Shown: piece after piece, positions 11,502 through 23,794 of the stretch
How positions within the stretch are numbered: the stretch's first letter is position 1
How the letters are laid out: each line of letters starts with the position of its first letter
NCBI RefSeq assembly: GCF_018991925.1
Contig: NW_024756415.1
Coordinates: forward strand, 196,501-260,500
Length of the DNA: 64,000 nucleotides
Direction: 5' to 3'
Source of the DNA: Homarus americanus
Lineage: Eukaryota > Arthropoda > Malacostraca > Decapoda > Nephropidae
Notes under the pieces: model-generated
What the model was told of the DNA's origin: nothing
What the model saw: the letters and a program-made list of their open reading frames with translations, nothing else
The model's database searches: none
Position numbers and translations under genes: made by a program

Positions 11502-12236
11502 ACCAGCTGAGAGACGGGACACCAGATGAGACAGGAGACCAGCTGAGAGACGGGACACCAACTGAGACAGGAGACCAGCTGAGAGACGGGACACCAGATG
11601 AGACAGGAGACCAGCTGAGAGACGGGACACCAACTGAGACAGGAGACTAGCTGAGAGACGGGACACTAACTGAGACAGGAGACCAGCTGAGAGACGGGAC
11701 ACCAGATGAGACAGGAGACCAGCTGGAGACGGGACACCAGATGAGACAGGAGACCAGCTGAGAGACGAAACACCAACTGAGACAGGAGACCAACTGAGAC
11801 AGGAGACCAACTGAGATGGGACACTAGATGAGACAGGAGACCAGTCTTTGAGGAGACGGACACCAGGATGAGACAGAGACCAACTGAGAGACGGACACCA
11901 GATGAGACAGGAGACCAGCTGAGAGACGAAACACCAACAGAGACAGGGAGACCAACTGGAGACAGGAGACCAGCTGAGAGACGGGACACCAGATGAGACA
12001 GGAGACTAGTTGAGAGACGAAACACCAACTGAGACAGGAGACCAACTGAGACAGGAGACCAATTGAGAGACGGGACACCAACTGAGACAGGAGACCAGCT
12101 GAGAGACGGGACACCAGATGAGACAGGAGACCAGCTGAGAGACGGGACACCAACTGAGACAGGAGACCAACTGAGACAGGAGACCAACTGAGACAGGAGA
12201 CCAAATGAGAGACGGGACACCAGCTGAGAGAGAAGA
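11502..12236 (+). repeat. 36 bp minisatellite built of two 18 bp half-units
   Basis: The 36 bp unit joins GACCAGCTGAGAGACGGG to ACACCAACTGAGACAGGA (or ACACCAGATGAGACAGGA). The halves align to each other, so an 18 bp ancestor doubled. About 20 units are present. The minus strand reads as a Ser/Val/Leu/Trp-rich 12-residue repeat because 36 is divisible by 3; this is not evidence for a protein. Scattered 1-2 bp indels lie at 11840-11960. Confidence 0.93.
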
Positions 12237-12394
12237 TCAGCTGGGAGTAAAAAGCTCAGCTGACACTCACTATTTCTTCATTATTTTCCAGATCAAACAA
12301 ATCAATACTTCCTCTTTGATCCCTCGAAAGGCCGGAAATATTCATATCTCTTCACTAACTAACCCCTGATCCGGCCCCAAAACTTACCTTATTC

Positions 12395-12560
12395 TTACTT
12401 AACTTAACCTAACCTAACCTAACCCTGATTTAACTAAACCTCACTTTCATCTAATTTAACTCAAGCCAAATCTTAATTCAACTTAACCTATCCGGAGCCT
12501 AATATAAGTGAACCTAACTTTACTTGAGCTGAACCTAACCTAACCTAACCTTAATAAAAC
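12395..12560 (+). repeat. Degenerate CCTAA telomere-like block
   Basis: A perfect CCTAACCTAACCTAACC core near 12410 is surrounded by diverged AACTTAACC and AACCTAAC words. Confidence 0.8.
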
Positions 12561-12587
12561 CTTCCATAACCTATTCAAACCTTCATA

Positions 12588-12665
12588 ATAGATAGATATA
12601 TAGATAAAGAGATAGGTAGATAGATAGATAGATAGAGAGATAGATATATATAGATCGATAGATAA
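12588..12665. repeat. (GATA)n microsatellite, interrupted
   Basis: TAGATAGATAGA with interruptions of ATATA and GAGA. Confidence 0.85.
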
Positions 12666-13187
12666 TACAAACAGCATAGAATGATAGATAGACATTCATT
12701 CATTCATACTGACTCAACATGTATATATAATGAGTAAGAGAAATAACATTAACAAATTGTCCACTGTCTCCTTCCCTGATAAAATTCTTGGAGTGTTGTT
12801 GTACCCAGACACTTTACCACAGTTGGACCTGATGATGACCCCTAGTAAAGTCATCGATAGAATGGATGACTTAAGTCCCTCTAGAATTTTAATGATGATG
12901 ACTAGTGTGTTTACTTATCTAGAATACGCGTTTAAAAGACCTTAGTTGTTGAAGAGGAGTAATAACATTAACTTCAGCTCGTGTGTGTGTGTGTGTGTGT
13001 AGAACTGTCAGTGGAATTTCTTGTTATCTTGTGGAAGCTATTTGTCTGCTCTGACACTTGGAGAGATAGTGTCAGTTGTTGAGAGAAAGAGGAGAAGAGA
13101 GAGACAGAGATACACAGACAAATATACGGTACAAATGAATTATATATAGACAGATAAGTAGATAGATGAACTGTAAAATGCTATTCT
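12666..13187. other. Unique sequence with a (GT)n run
   Basis: The only array is (GT)n at 12981-12999. A 71-residue frame at 12730-12945 (+) starts with ATG but shows no recognisable domain. Confidence 0.45.
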
Positions 13188-13570
13188 TCCCTTGCCCTAC
13201 CCTCTTCCCTCATCCCCCTTCCCTCATCTTCTCTCAACTCCACTCTTTCCTGATCTTCTCTCATCACCCGTTACTCTCATCCCATCTACCTCCTCTTATC
13301 TCACCCACTCCTATCACCCCTCTTCCTCTCCTCTTCTCTCACCCTCTCTCATCACCCCTCACCCTCTCTTCATCCGCCTCCTCTTCTCTCACCCTCTCTC
13401 ATCACCCTTCACCCTCTCCTCTTCTCTAACCCTCTCTCATCACCGCTCTTCTCTCTTCATCCGCCTCCTCTTCTCTCACCCTCTCTCATCACCCCTCACC
13501 CACCTCTTCATCCGCCTCCTCTTCTCTCACCCTCTTTCATCACCCCTCATTCTGCTTCCTCTTTCATCGT
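13188..13570 (+). repeat. CT-rich minisatellite
   Basis: CTCTTCTCTCACCCTCTC, then TCATCACCCCTC words, recur with variable 35-60 bp spacing; CATCCGCCTCCTCTTCTCTC appears three times. Confidence 0.85.
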
Positions 13571-13766
13571 TCCTATCAATTCGTGAACAGACAGACTCCA
13601 GTATGCTGCCTTTTGATATTTTATTCTTTCTAAAGCGTCCGTCAAAGGAACATAAGCAAGGTATTATGAAGAGTCTGACAATGGTTGGCCTTTTGACTGT
13701 CTGCCTGACCCAGCAGTGATACGTGGTGTTCCTAGTAGTATTTGTGTCCTGGGGTGATGACTTTCA

Positions 13767-13853
13767 CACACACACATATATACACACACATACGCCCACA
13801 CACACCCACACACACATATTCACATACATCCACACACACAAACACACATACAC
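13767..13853. repeat. (CA)n microsatellite, interrupted
   Basis: CA units interrupted by TATA, TACGCC and TTCACATACATC. It abuts the truncated 5' end of the LINE copy that follows. Confidence 0.88.
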
Positions 13854-13857
13854 AAAC

Positions 13858-14452
<595 letters not shown>

Positions 14453-14750
14453 TACATCACACACCCACACCATCCACACCACACACACACACCCACACCA
14501 TCCACACCACACACACACACACCATCCACACCACACACACACACCCACACCATCCACACCACACACACATACACCCACACCACCACACCACACACATACA
14601 CCCACACCATCCACACCACACATATACACCCACACCATCCACACACACCCACACCATCCACACCACACACATACACCCCACACCATCCACACCATCCACA
14701 CCACACCCACACCATCCACACTACACACATACACCCACACACATTTGCTT
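14453..14750 (+). repeat. ACACCATCCACACC minisatellite
   Basis: CCCACACCATCCACACCAC and (AC)n stretches alternate with 24-42 bp spacing. It starts directly at the end of the LINE TTA tail. Confidence 0.9.
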
Positions 14751-15870
14751 CTCCATACACCTCTCTCTGCACCTCCTCGTTCCATTTGTTCGTATCATTT
14801 TCTCTCTTCTCTTCTACTTCCACTACCAGCACCTACTGTAAGTTGTAGAGACTCGCCAGCTTCTCATAACACCGACAACAAGATCTGGACACACACACAC
14901 ACACATCTAACAACCTTCGTCCACAACACACAACCTATATGTGACCTTCGGCTCATATCCCCCCACGTGCTACTGTGCATACCAGGACCATATCCCCTCT
15001 ATGGGCCTACTTACGCGCTTGTAAACATCTGGCATCTACCTGAGGGTCATGTAGGTAAGAGGTATTTGGAGATCTATTGACGTAGTTTTTTCTTTGATTA
15101 CCATGAAGTTTTTCCATTTTCTTCGTGTTCAGATATAGTTTACATGATATAGAACGTTGTATATTAAAATATGTACGAACAAATTACATAAGCAGTCGTG
15201 AAAGTGAAAAAAGTCTGTCAATCTTCATGCATTTATCTATACATTCCCAAGTAATATAAACAGTATATATTTACATGTATATAAAATAACTACAGTACTT
15301 AACATAACATTATACAACAACACAAACACACGTGGTCAAGTTGATGATCTCCTGAGGAAGAGGAGAGAAGTAGTGAGAGAATATTGTTGAGCTTATGACG
15401 TGCATTAAGCAGTTGTAAACAATTAGGAATCAGCTGTGTCGGGGCGGTGCTGGGGCCTAACTCTCGGGACACCCCAGCTGAGTGCGTGCCGCTGCCTATT
15501 ACCCTCCTCCTGCAGCTGCTGCTACCGGTGCTGCTTCTGCTGTTGGTAATTCTGATACTATTTATAGCTACGGTTCCGCTGTTTATAACTGTGGCCATGC
15601 TGATTATAGCAGATATATTGCTGTTTATGATTCTAATGCAGTTCTATACCGTTAGGCGCTGGTGCTGTTGCTGACAAGGTTATTCACACTGTTGATTTAA
15701 AATGACTCAACACACGGAAGCATCGCCATGTTGCTTCTGTTGTCTTATCCTGAAAATTACAGGTAGATATTCTGTTGCTGTCACATCCCATCAGAGACCC
15801 ACAGCGGCCCGTAGGTTCACCACCACGACACCACCTTGACCCAGGGCGGGGCGAAAACTTGTACAGTACT
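14751..15870. other. Unique sequence, no confident gene
   Basis: A GCTGCTGCT-rich part at 15505-15550 gives a Leu-rich hydrophobic frame (15447-15674, +), probably a composition effect. A short (CA)n sits at 14890-14905. Confidence 0.45.
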
Positions 15871-16102
15871 GTGGCCTTGATCTGATGAACAGTGTGGCCT
15901 TGATCTGATGAACAATGTGGCCTTGATCTGATGAACAATGTGGCCTTGATCTGATGAACAATGTGGCCTTGATCTGATGAACAATGTGGCCTTGATCTGA
16001 TGAACAACGTGGCCTTGATCTGATGAACAATGTGGCCTTGATCTGATGAACAATGTGGCCTTGATCTGATGAACAATGTGGCCTTGATCTGATGAACAAT
16101 GT
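15871..16102 (+). repeat. 23 bp minisatellite, ten nearly identical copies
   Basis: Unit GTGGCCTTGATCTGATGAAC plus AAT. Ten copies differ only at one or two positions (CAGT, CAACG), so the array is young or recently homogenised. 23 is not a multiple of 3, hence one array yields open frames in all three minus-strand phases. Confidence 0.95.
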
Positions 16103-16119
16103 GCTGATCCTCAACCTTG

Positions 16120-16212
16120 TAATGACTGACTGGCTGACTGACTAGGTGACTAACTAACAGACTGAATGACTATAAAACAGACCGACAAAATGACTGACTC
16201 TGACTGACTGTC
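16120..16212. repeat. (TGAC)n degenerate microsatellite
   Basis: TGACTGACTGGCTGACTGAC and diverged copies follow the 23 bp array. Confidence 0.75.
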
Positions 16213-16321
16213 GTAACATACTGTAAGCTTTCAAAGGCCTTCTGGGATTATCCTTGGTTGAATCGAAATAATGTTTGCCACTGTTTGTATACCTGTACGT
16301 CCTTGTTGAACCAATAGCATC

Positions 16322-16375
<54 letters not shown>
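16322..16375. repeat. (CTAT)n microsatellite
   Basis: About 13 uninterrupted CTAT units. Confidence 0.93.
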
Positions 16376-16579
16376 CAGTGTTACACCACCTAACCCTGGT
16401 TTAGTTCCCCCCGCCAACAAACTCTCACAACTTCCAACTTTCTTTTTATAGAAAACGGAGATTAATTACCTTAGCTTTTTTTTGTTTCATTTCCTTTTTT
16501 CTTGAAACTTGATCAGAGTACAGTGTAGGAGGGGAGAGACTTCACTAATTCTTGTACCTGAATCTGGCACCAAAGCAAA

Positions 16580-16622
16580 TCTAACCTAACCTAACCTAAC
16601 CTAACCTAACCTAACCTAACCT
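16580..16622 (+). repeat. (CCTAA)n telomere-like array
   Basis: Eight consecutive perfect CCTAA units, the cleanest such run in the window. Confidence 0.93.
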
Positions 16623-16654
16623 ACTCCAAACATAATCTAAGCTAGGTGTGACTG

Positions 16655-17095
16655 TGGGCATGCAATAGGTGTTGGGGTGGGCATGAAGTAGGTGTGAGGG
16701 TGGGCATGGGGTAGGTGTGAGGGTGGGCATGAGGCAGGTGTGGATGTGGGCATGAGGTAGGTATGAGGGTGGGCATGAGGCAGGTGTGGATGTGGGCATG
16801 GGGTAGGTGGGGTGGGCATGAGGTGTGAGGGTGGGCATGGGGTAGGTGTGAGGGTGGGCATGAGGCAGGTGTGGATGTGGGCATGAGGTAGGTATGAGGG
16901 TGGGCATGAGGCAGGTGTGGATGTGGGCATGGGGTAGGTGTAGGAGTGGGCATGAGGTCGGTGTGAGGGTGGGCATGGGGTAGGTGTGAGGGTGGGCATG
17001 GGGTAGGTGTGGGTGTGGGCATGAGGTAGGTGTAGGAGTGGGCAATGGGGAAGGTGTGAGGGTGGGCACGATGTAGGTGTGGGTGTGGGCAAGAG
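16655..17095 (+). repeat. 24 bp minisatellite
   Basis: Units of GTAGGTGTGAGGGTGGGCAT followed by GAGG or GGGG. A longer pattern is visible: the GGCAGGTGTGGATGTGGGCAT variant recurs at 16735, 16780, 16862 and 16910, so blocks were copied together. On the minus strand 24 bp encodes an eight-residue Pro/Thr/His repeat, which is coincidental. Confidence 0.93.
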
Positions 17096-17470
17096 TTAAG
17101 TGGGTCGGCACATCAAGCGTAAAGTAATCCCTCACCGGCGTGTTAGAGGCATTAAGGGCTGACACGTGTGTGACCAGCCTTAGTGCAGTAATTAATGAGC
17201 TGGAGTTTTTAACTTTGGCTCACTACCACCACCACAATCATCACCACATCCACTACCACCACCACCACTACCACAACTACCACCACCCCTTCTAAAACGG
17301 ATACATTCTCTCTCTCTTTAGTGAATGTTTTTCTCTTTTGTCTTTCTCTTTTGTAAAAGTTGTTGATTCCTGGCGTTAAAGTTGTTGTGTTCCTGTCTTT
17401 AGACATATTTTCTCTCGTTAAATGTGCAGCTCTCGTGGCTCGGTCAGCTATACACGGAGGCCCACCTGGC

Positions 17471-17477
<7 letters not shown>
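17096..17477. other. Short unique stretch with ACC-type repeat
   Basis: CACTACCACCACCAC-type sequence at 17221-17286; otherwise unique. No gene seen. Confidence 0.5.

Positions 17478-17521
<44 letters not shown>
17478..17521. repeat. (GT)n microsatellite
   Basis: About 22 GT units. Confidence 0.93.
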
Positions 17522-17523
<2 letters not shown>

Positions 17524-17704
17524 TTTGTTCCGTTAATCTTTGCATTTAACTCTTGGTAGAAACGTTGCATTTCTCTTGCCGGGTGATTTTACTCGTGTTA
17601 AATGCGGGTACAACACACTGAATACAAGTCTGACATACAAGCAAGCAAAGTAGCCGCTACTGCTAGTTTTCTTCCCCAACTAATCTCAGGTGCCTATTCT
17701 CAGC

Positions 17705-17788
17705 GGGGCCGACTGGGGGTGCCCCGGGCGCGAATCAGCGAGCCTTAGAATGCGAGACTAAAGCTTTAACCACGCGGCCGCCCTCACA
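17705..17788 (-). mobile_element. tRNA-like SINE head or tRNA pseudogene
   Basis: Read on the minus strand, GTGGTTAAAGC (17773 to 17763) resembles an A box and GATTCGCGCCC (17737 to 17727) a B box. The box spacing is a little short for a tRNA, and the T-stem does not pair well. The 5' GGGCGGCCGCG start is typical of tRNA-derived repeats. Low to moderate support. Confidence 0.38.
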
Positions 17789-18740
17789 GTTGTGAAGTAA
17801 AAATAAAAACGAGGATTTTTCTACAACAGAAAAAGGCAGCAGTGAAACCCAAGACGAAACCAAATTACAGTTGTGGCAGAACATGAAATAACTGCAGAGT
17901 TGACTACAGGCCACCAGGGGAGGTCACAGGGACGGTACAGTCAAGGTACAGTTACAGGTACAGTTAATATCACCCGTGGAGTGTATGTTACCTCCCAAAA
18001 ATACAGTGGAGTTAAAAGCAAATGCTGCTGTTTTACATCTCTCTCTTTCTCTAACATGAAACAGAAGGACAAAACTGGGATAGGAATGGGACTTTCTATC
18101 CCCGTCACCATCACCCCCTTCCCACTTCGTCCCTCTTCTGACAGTCTCTTTACCTGTTGTTCGGAAGTTAGTGTTTAAAGGCGGTGAAATAATACATCAA
18201 ACTCCAAGACGCCGAAACTCTGAACAGTAATGATAGAAAATGTCGATTAACCAACACGTCTAAGATTACGTTGTATTGTGTGTAGTGTAAATACTAAATT
18301 CGGTTAAAATCCATAACAAACTGACCGAGACTTCTCAGGGCGGCGGAAAAAAGAGCTGGCTTATTTGGAGTGAAAGGAACTAAAGGGTTATATTATTTGT
18401 GTAAGAATACTTATAAATGCTTGAGTATGATAAGCTGTAGTGTGACGGTGTATTAACCACCACCATGGCCCACGTTTGTTGAAATTCTTTAGTTTTTCCT
18501 TTTTCTCCTCTAAATGATAAAACAAAACTCTTGAACTGTACATATCGCCGTCATTCTGGTCGTCAACTTGTTGCTGTAACCTAAACGAACCAGTTATCAC
18601 ATCATAAAGGTAAATGAAACATAATACGTATTGACCTCTGAGTATACCGACACATGGACTTAAAACAAGTGTGTGTCCGAACCACCACAAAAGCAAGTCG
18701 ACTATAGTAAAGAATCCAGAGATACACACGAGGTCAAAAT
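17789..18740. other. Unique sequence, no gene seen
   Basis: A 101-residue frame at 17873-18178 (+) has no recognisable domain. No repeats of note. Confidence 0.4.
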
Positions 18741-18742
18741 AA

Positions 18743-18743
18743 T

Positions 18744-18775
<32 letters not shown>

Positions 18776-18796
18776 ACACACACACACACACACATA
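18743..18796. repeat. (CA)n microsatellite
   Basis: CA units broken once by TA. Confidence 0.9.
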
Positions 18797-20036
18797 TACA
18801 CCTGTCCACTACTTACAGGGTGTGAAGCAGGTGTTGTTCTTGAGTCACCTTCTCTTTCGTCCAATATTACAGCTTACAAGTCTCTGTATGCTCCTTAATG
18901 TATACGCTTGTCACTGAGTCTCCCTCGTTATGTGAGTTCCATTAGTCTGTAAATAATACTCTCCACAAAAATAAATAAATAAATAGACTAACTAAAAACA
19001 ACGAAACACGATCGGAGCGAAAAAAGTAAACTTGGTGTGTTACAGTGTGCTACATCCGACTCACTTCAGGTACAGTATACGGAACGTTATCAAAATGGCT
19101 GGGAGGTTACATTCAGGCAATACCACGTTCTCTGAGACCTGGTTGAGGGGAGAGATAACGTCGTACGAATCTTATATAAACTGAGTCTCACGTCAGAGTG
19201 CATGTGTAGCAGCTCTTGTATGAGGTAAGAAATAGAGAATTTCCCCAAGGGCTACTTTTCCTCTCCTTCCCCTATACCTTAAGGGGCACCCCAATCAGGG
19301 AAAGTTTATGGGCCAAGTGTTTAATAAGCCCAGGAGTGTGGGTGTGCGAGTCCCGGGCGGAAGAGTGCGTGCGTGAGGCCATCAGGGATGCTAACATGTT
19401 TTACACGCGTTTACCACCTTGTTTATGATGCTGCCTGCGCCCAGGTGGGAGGGGGGAGGGGGTAAGAGGAGGGAGAGAGAGACTTAAGAGAGGAAGGACA
19501 GGGGGAGGGGTAGGGGAGAAAGAGAGAGGGAGGGAAGGGAGTTTGAGAGTGGGGTTTCCAGGCCAAGGTTGCCGTTCAAGGTGGCCAAGTCCCCCGCCTC
19601 ACCACGGTAGGGTTGGAGGAGCTGTAACAACTGCACAATATGAACAGAAAATAGTGAGCATCGAACCATGATGAGATATTATTGAGACGTATTTACACAG
19701 TTTAGTTAAAGTTGACTGTTATTCGTTGGAGTTATCGTGTACACATCTCCAGAACGCACGGATGGAAGGAAAGGACGGTGGGGTGGGGTGGGGGTGGAGA
19801 AAGAAAGGGAGAGAGGAAAGAGGAGAGGAGTAAACAGAAAGAGAAAGGAATGGGAGGAACTTGGAGAAAAGAAAGACTACCGAAGAAGGGAGGAAGAGTA
19901 ACCTGAAGGTGTGAGGAGGTGGGGAGGGAGGCTGTACTAAGACAGAATAAGGGAAGGGAAATTATTTGTTATTAATAGACAGCACTAAGGCCGCCAGTTC
20001 CCCCTTACTGCCTGAGAAACACCGCGATGCACCTGA

Positions 20037-20037
<1 letters not shown>
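18797..20037. other. Unique sequence with purine tracts
   Basis: Purine-rich stretches at 19447-19545 (GGGAGG and GAGAG words) and 19775-19915 (GGGGTGG, AGAGGAG). No credible gene. Confidence 0.5.
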
Positions 20038-20103
<66 letters not shown>

Positions 20104-20150
20104 GTGTGTGTGTGTGTATGCGTGTGTGTGTGTGTGTGTGTATGTGTGTG
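20038..20150. repeat. (GT)n microsatellite, long
   Basis: About 56 dinucleotide units with rare C or A substitutions. Confidence 0.95.
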
Positions 20151-20469
20151 CTACCTACCCAATCTCCCAACCTGACCTCACATAACACAACTCTCAGGTA
20201 AAACTCTTTATTACGTATACATAAACCTCTCCTGTGTGACCCGGAGTTAATTACGCGTCACAATGTAAACAAAATAAAAACAAAAATCGCATGAAAACAA
20301 ACACGACCTTGTAAGACACTGCTTCCATACCCTGAGTTGGACCTGAACTCGAGTGGCCACGGGGATATCTCTCAAGTTGGACCTCAAACTGAATGGCCAC
20401 GGAGATATCCCTCGACTTGGTCCTTATTCGTCGATCCATTGGTTCGTCCGTTTTATACCGGTTCATTTT

Positions 20470-20790
20470 CGTGTCCGTTATTGCTTTACTCCTCAGTACG
20501 TTCATCGTCCGTTATTGATTCACTCCTCAGCACGGTCATCGTCCGTTATTGATTCACTCCTCAGTGCGTTCATCATCCGTTATTGACTCACTCCTCAGTG
20601 CGTTCATCGTCCGTTATTGACTCACTCCTCAGTACGTTCATCGTCCGTTATTGACTCACTCCTCAGTACGTTCATCATCCGTTATTGGCTTACTCATCAG
20701 TACGTTCATCATCCGTTATTAACTCACTCTTCAGTACGTTCGCCGTCCGTTATTGACTCACTCCTCAGTACGTTCATCGTCCGTTCTTTC
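20470..20790 (+). repeat. 34 bp minisatellite carrying TGACTCA
   Basis: Unit GTTCATCGTCCGTTATTGAC, then TCACTCCTCAGTAC, about nine copies. Each unit carries TGACTCA or a one-base variant (TGATTCA, TAACTCA). Read on the minus strand, the stretch AGTGAGTCAAT is identical to the core of the 34 bp array at 3395-4180. Confidence 0.93.
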
Positions 20791-20954
20791 GGCCGACTTT
20801 TCACACACTTATAATCTACGTCTCCATTTTAGGCGCCGAGAGCAGGTGAAACTTTCAATTCCGCGTGACGTCATCAATGTAAATATTGATATTCTGAATA
20901 GTCGAAGAGAAAGTAAACACAGAGACGCTTTCCTGGTGATGAGTCTTTTGTTAC

Positions 20955-21440
20955 AGGTGATGGTGGAGAAGTGGAGTGGTGGTGAAGTGGAGTGGTGGTG
21001 GTGAAGTGGAGTGGTGAAGTGGAGTGGTGGTGGTGAAGTGGAGTGGTGGAGAAGTGGAGTGGTGGTGGTGAAATGGTGGTGGTGAAGTGGAGTGGTGGTG
21101 GTGAAAGGGTGGTGGTGGTGAGAGTGGGTGGTGGTGGTGAAGTGGAGTGGTGGAGAAGTGGAGTGGAGAAGTGGGTGGTGGTGGAGTGGGTGAGGGTGAA
21201 GTGGAGTGGTGGTGAAGTGGAGTGGTGGTGGAGGTGGAGTGGTGGAGGTGGAGTGGTGGTGGTGAAGGGAGTGGTGGAGAAGTGGAGTGGTGGTAGTGAA
21301 TTGGAGTAGTGGTGGTGGAATAGTGGCGGTGATGATGATGGTGGTGTTGCTGTGGTGGTGAAGTGGTGGTGAAGAATAAGTGGAATGGTGGTCGTAATGG
21401 TGGAATGGTGATGAGATGGAATGGTGATGAGGTGGAATAG
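20955..21440 (+). repeat. GTGGTGAAGTGGA minisatellite
   Basis: GGTGGTGGTGAAGTGGAGTG words repeat with variable 18-27 bp spacing, drifting to GGAATGGTGATGAG after 21320. Minus-strand frames rich in His/Ser/Thr are repeat translations. Confidence 0.9.
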
Positions 21441-21772
21441 TGGTGATGATGACTGAACACAAAAGCGTCGAAGGAGAAGTGACCAACCGAATCGATAACC
21501 GGATCGAAGCCTGAACCAGTGTACGGTACAAGAGAGGGAACAGATGAACGGCCGTATGAACGAACGACGCGATAAACCAATGAACGGAAGGAAAACGACC
21601 ATGATAAGGAGCCGATGAGCGGACATAAAATGGTACAAGAACAGACGGAATAAAACATGAAAAGAACAAGTATTATATAAGACAGTACCACCTATCCTCT
21701 GATGGTAAGATGCTAGAAAACAGACCTTATGAACCCCACACTGGAGGTAACGGATGAATGATTTCAATGCTA

Positions 21773-21774
<2 letters not shown>
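21441..21774. other. Short unique segment
   Basis: Contains CGAACGA and GAACGG words. No feature seen. Confidence 0.5.

Positions 21775-21850
<76 letters not shown>
21775..21850. repeat. (CA)n microsatellite
   Basis: Two pure CA runs separated by AATCA. Confidence 0.93.
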
Positions 21851-21853
<3 letters not shown>

Positions 21854-22079
21854 GGTAACACAGAAATGATAACAATACTATCCCACACAGGTGATGGAAG
21901 GGGAATTTCCCATCTCTCCTGCAGTATTTTCTTTGGCCAAAATGCTCCCCAAATTCAGGTCAACCCAAACAATGGAATTTCTGCTAAGGTATAAGGTAAA
22001 CAGTCTTGCCCCACGGACCACTCCCTCCTGTTATGTGGGCATGTGTCTCTAACAGCTGGACCGACAGGACCCACATGTT

Positions 22080-23095
22080 GGAGGGGAGAAGGAGGATGAG
22101 GAGAATGAGGAAGGTATTAGGTGAAGAATGACGAAAGAAGAAAAGGAAGGGTAAGGGGGAAGTAGAGATGAGGAGGAGATGAGAAGGAAGAAGAGGAAGG
22201 AAGGTGGAGGATGATTAAATGGGTTGATGGAGGAAAGAGTAGAGAAAGAGGATAAGTAGAGGACAGAAAGAAGTGGAAGAAGGTAGGAAGGTGGGGGAGG
22301 CGGTGCAGGGAAGAAGATTGAAGAGGGTATGGAAAAGGTTTTAGGAATAAAGGGATTGGGAGGGATGGAGTGAATGAAGAGAGGGAGAGAGATGAAGAAA
22401 GGTATGAGAAAGAGGGTAAGTAATAGAGAAAAGAGGATGATAGGATCTGGAAAGGGGGAAGAGATGTATTGGAGGAGGAGAGAGAAAGGAAAAGACGTGG
22501 AGAGAAGGAGGAAGTTATAGAAATAGAGGAATAAAGGAAAAACGTAGTAGTAGTAGTAGGAGGAGGAGGAGGAGGAGAGGAAAATCCAATACGAAGATGG
22601 TGAAAAAGGATAGGAGGGATAAATAAAGGAAAGATACGTGAGAAGGACAAGGAAAGTAAGAGGCTGAGGATGATAAAGTGAGATAAAAGATAAAATGAGA
22701 GAAAATGGAAACAAATAAATATGGAAGAGAGAAATAATAGCTGGAAGAAGGGAGAGGAAGAGATGATGAGACAAAATATGGATAAGGAAGGAGTAAGAAA
22801 GTAGGAGAGGAGGAGAAGATTTAGGAGGGAAGAGAGAAAGTTTATGGATACGAGGAAAGAAAGATAAAAAGAGAAAGATGAAGAGTAAAAGGAACAGATT
22901 GATAAAGGGTAAGAGGAAGAAGACTGGAGGAGATGGAAGAGGAGGGAGTAGAAAAAGGAAGATACGAGAACGAGAGAAAGATGAGAAGTAGATAAGATGG
23001 AACAGGATGGAAGAGAGAAAAGAAGCGAAAAGGACGAGAGAAATGAGAGGTAGAGGGAAGAAGATGGAAGAGGAAGGAGGAGCAAAGGGAAGAGG
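22080..23095 (+). repeat. 1 kb polypurine tract
   Basis: Nearly all A and G for about 1,000 bases with GGAAGA, GAGGAG and AAAGGA words and few pyrimidines, mostly single T. The minus strand gives long Phe/Ser/Leu/Pro frames that follow from composition. Mirror-symmetric segments could adopt triplex DNA. Confidence 0.9.
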
Positions 23096-23267
23096 TCCAC
23101 CACACAGTGTATAAGTGGCCAGGGAGTGTATCACATATTAATGACTCACTCACAAAAGTCTTCTGCCACCTGATATAGAGTTAAGACCTGAGGAGAGGGG
23201 GACGAGGTTCACTAATTACCAGAATGTGACGAGAAACTTAATAAAGCTTAATCAAATCTATTTACCT

Positions 23268-23348
23268 CAACCTAACCTAACTTAACCTAACCTAACCTAA
23301 CCTAACTCAAACCTAGCCTAACCTAAACTAACGTAACTTAACTCAACA
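23268..23348 (+). repeat. CCTAA telomere-like block
   Basis: AACCTAACCTAACTTAACC with diverged ends. Confidence 0.85.
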
Positions 23349-23729
23349 TAACCTTAACAATAAAGACAATAATAATAAGTCATGGAGCGATTGTAAAATT
23401 AAGCATCGTAGTCGTACAAGTCGTTATGGTCGTCACATTAACAGATAAACGTGCTGGTATCAATGGTTCACTGCCCTGCCTCTACACTATCGCAAGAACA
23501 GAAGGTTGATGGCTTATGGATCAACCTCAAAACTAATGTACTGAAAATTGGGAGTTGTGCCCCAAGGGGAGGTTATGGGGGGGCGAAGGGGAGGAGACTA
23601 GATTATGGGGGTGGACGTGTGAGGAGCAGCGGCAGGGTGATTGGAAAGAGCCTCAGGTAGGGTGATGGAGGGCGAGGAAGATTATGTACTCGTTCTTACA
23701 AGTATATGTACTATAGCATGTGCCTTGCC

Positions 23730-23731
<2 letters not shown>
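23349..23731. other. Unique sequence
   Basis: A GGGGAGG-rich part lies at 23570-23660. No gene seen. Confidence 0.45.

Positions 23732-23791
<60 letters not shown>
23732..23791. repeat. (GT)n microsatellite
   Basis: About 30 pure GT units. Confidence 0.95.

Positions 23792-23794
<3 letters not shown>

Noticed and set aside
15447..15674. Leu/Ile-rich 75-residue frame as a small membrane protein
   Set aside because: Starts at a non-ATG codon in a CTGCTG low-complexity patch, and the opposite strand is open as well.
17209..17472. 87-residue minus frame
   Set aside because: Half of it is poly-Val from the CCA/ACC triplet tract.
20809..21875. Minus frames of 246-333 residues
   Set aside because: His/Ser/Thr/Pro repeats from the GTGGTGAAGTGG array, joined by chance to open flanks.
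22049..23134. Minus-strand frames up to 361 residues
   Set aside because: They are the complement of a polypurine tract and contain almost only Phe, Ser, Leu, Pro and Tyr; three overlapping frames are open together.
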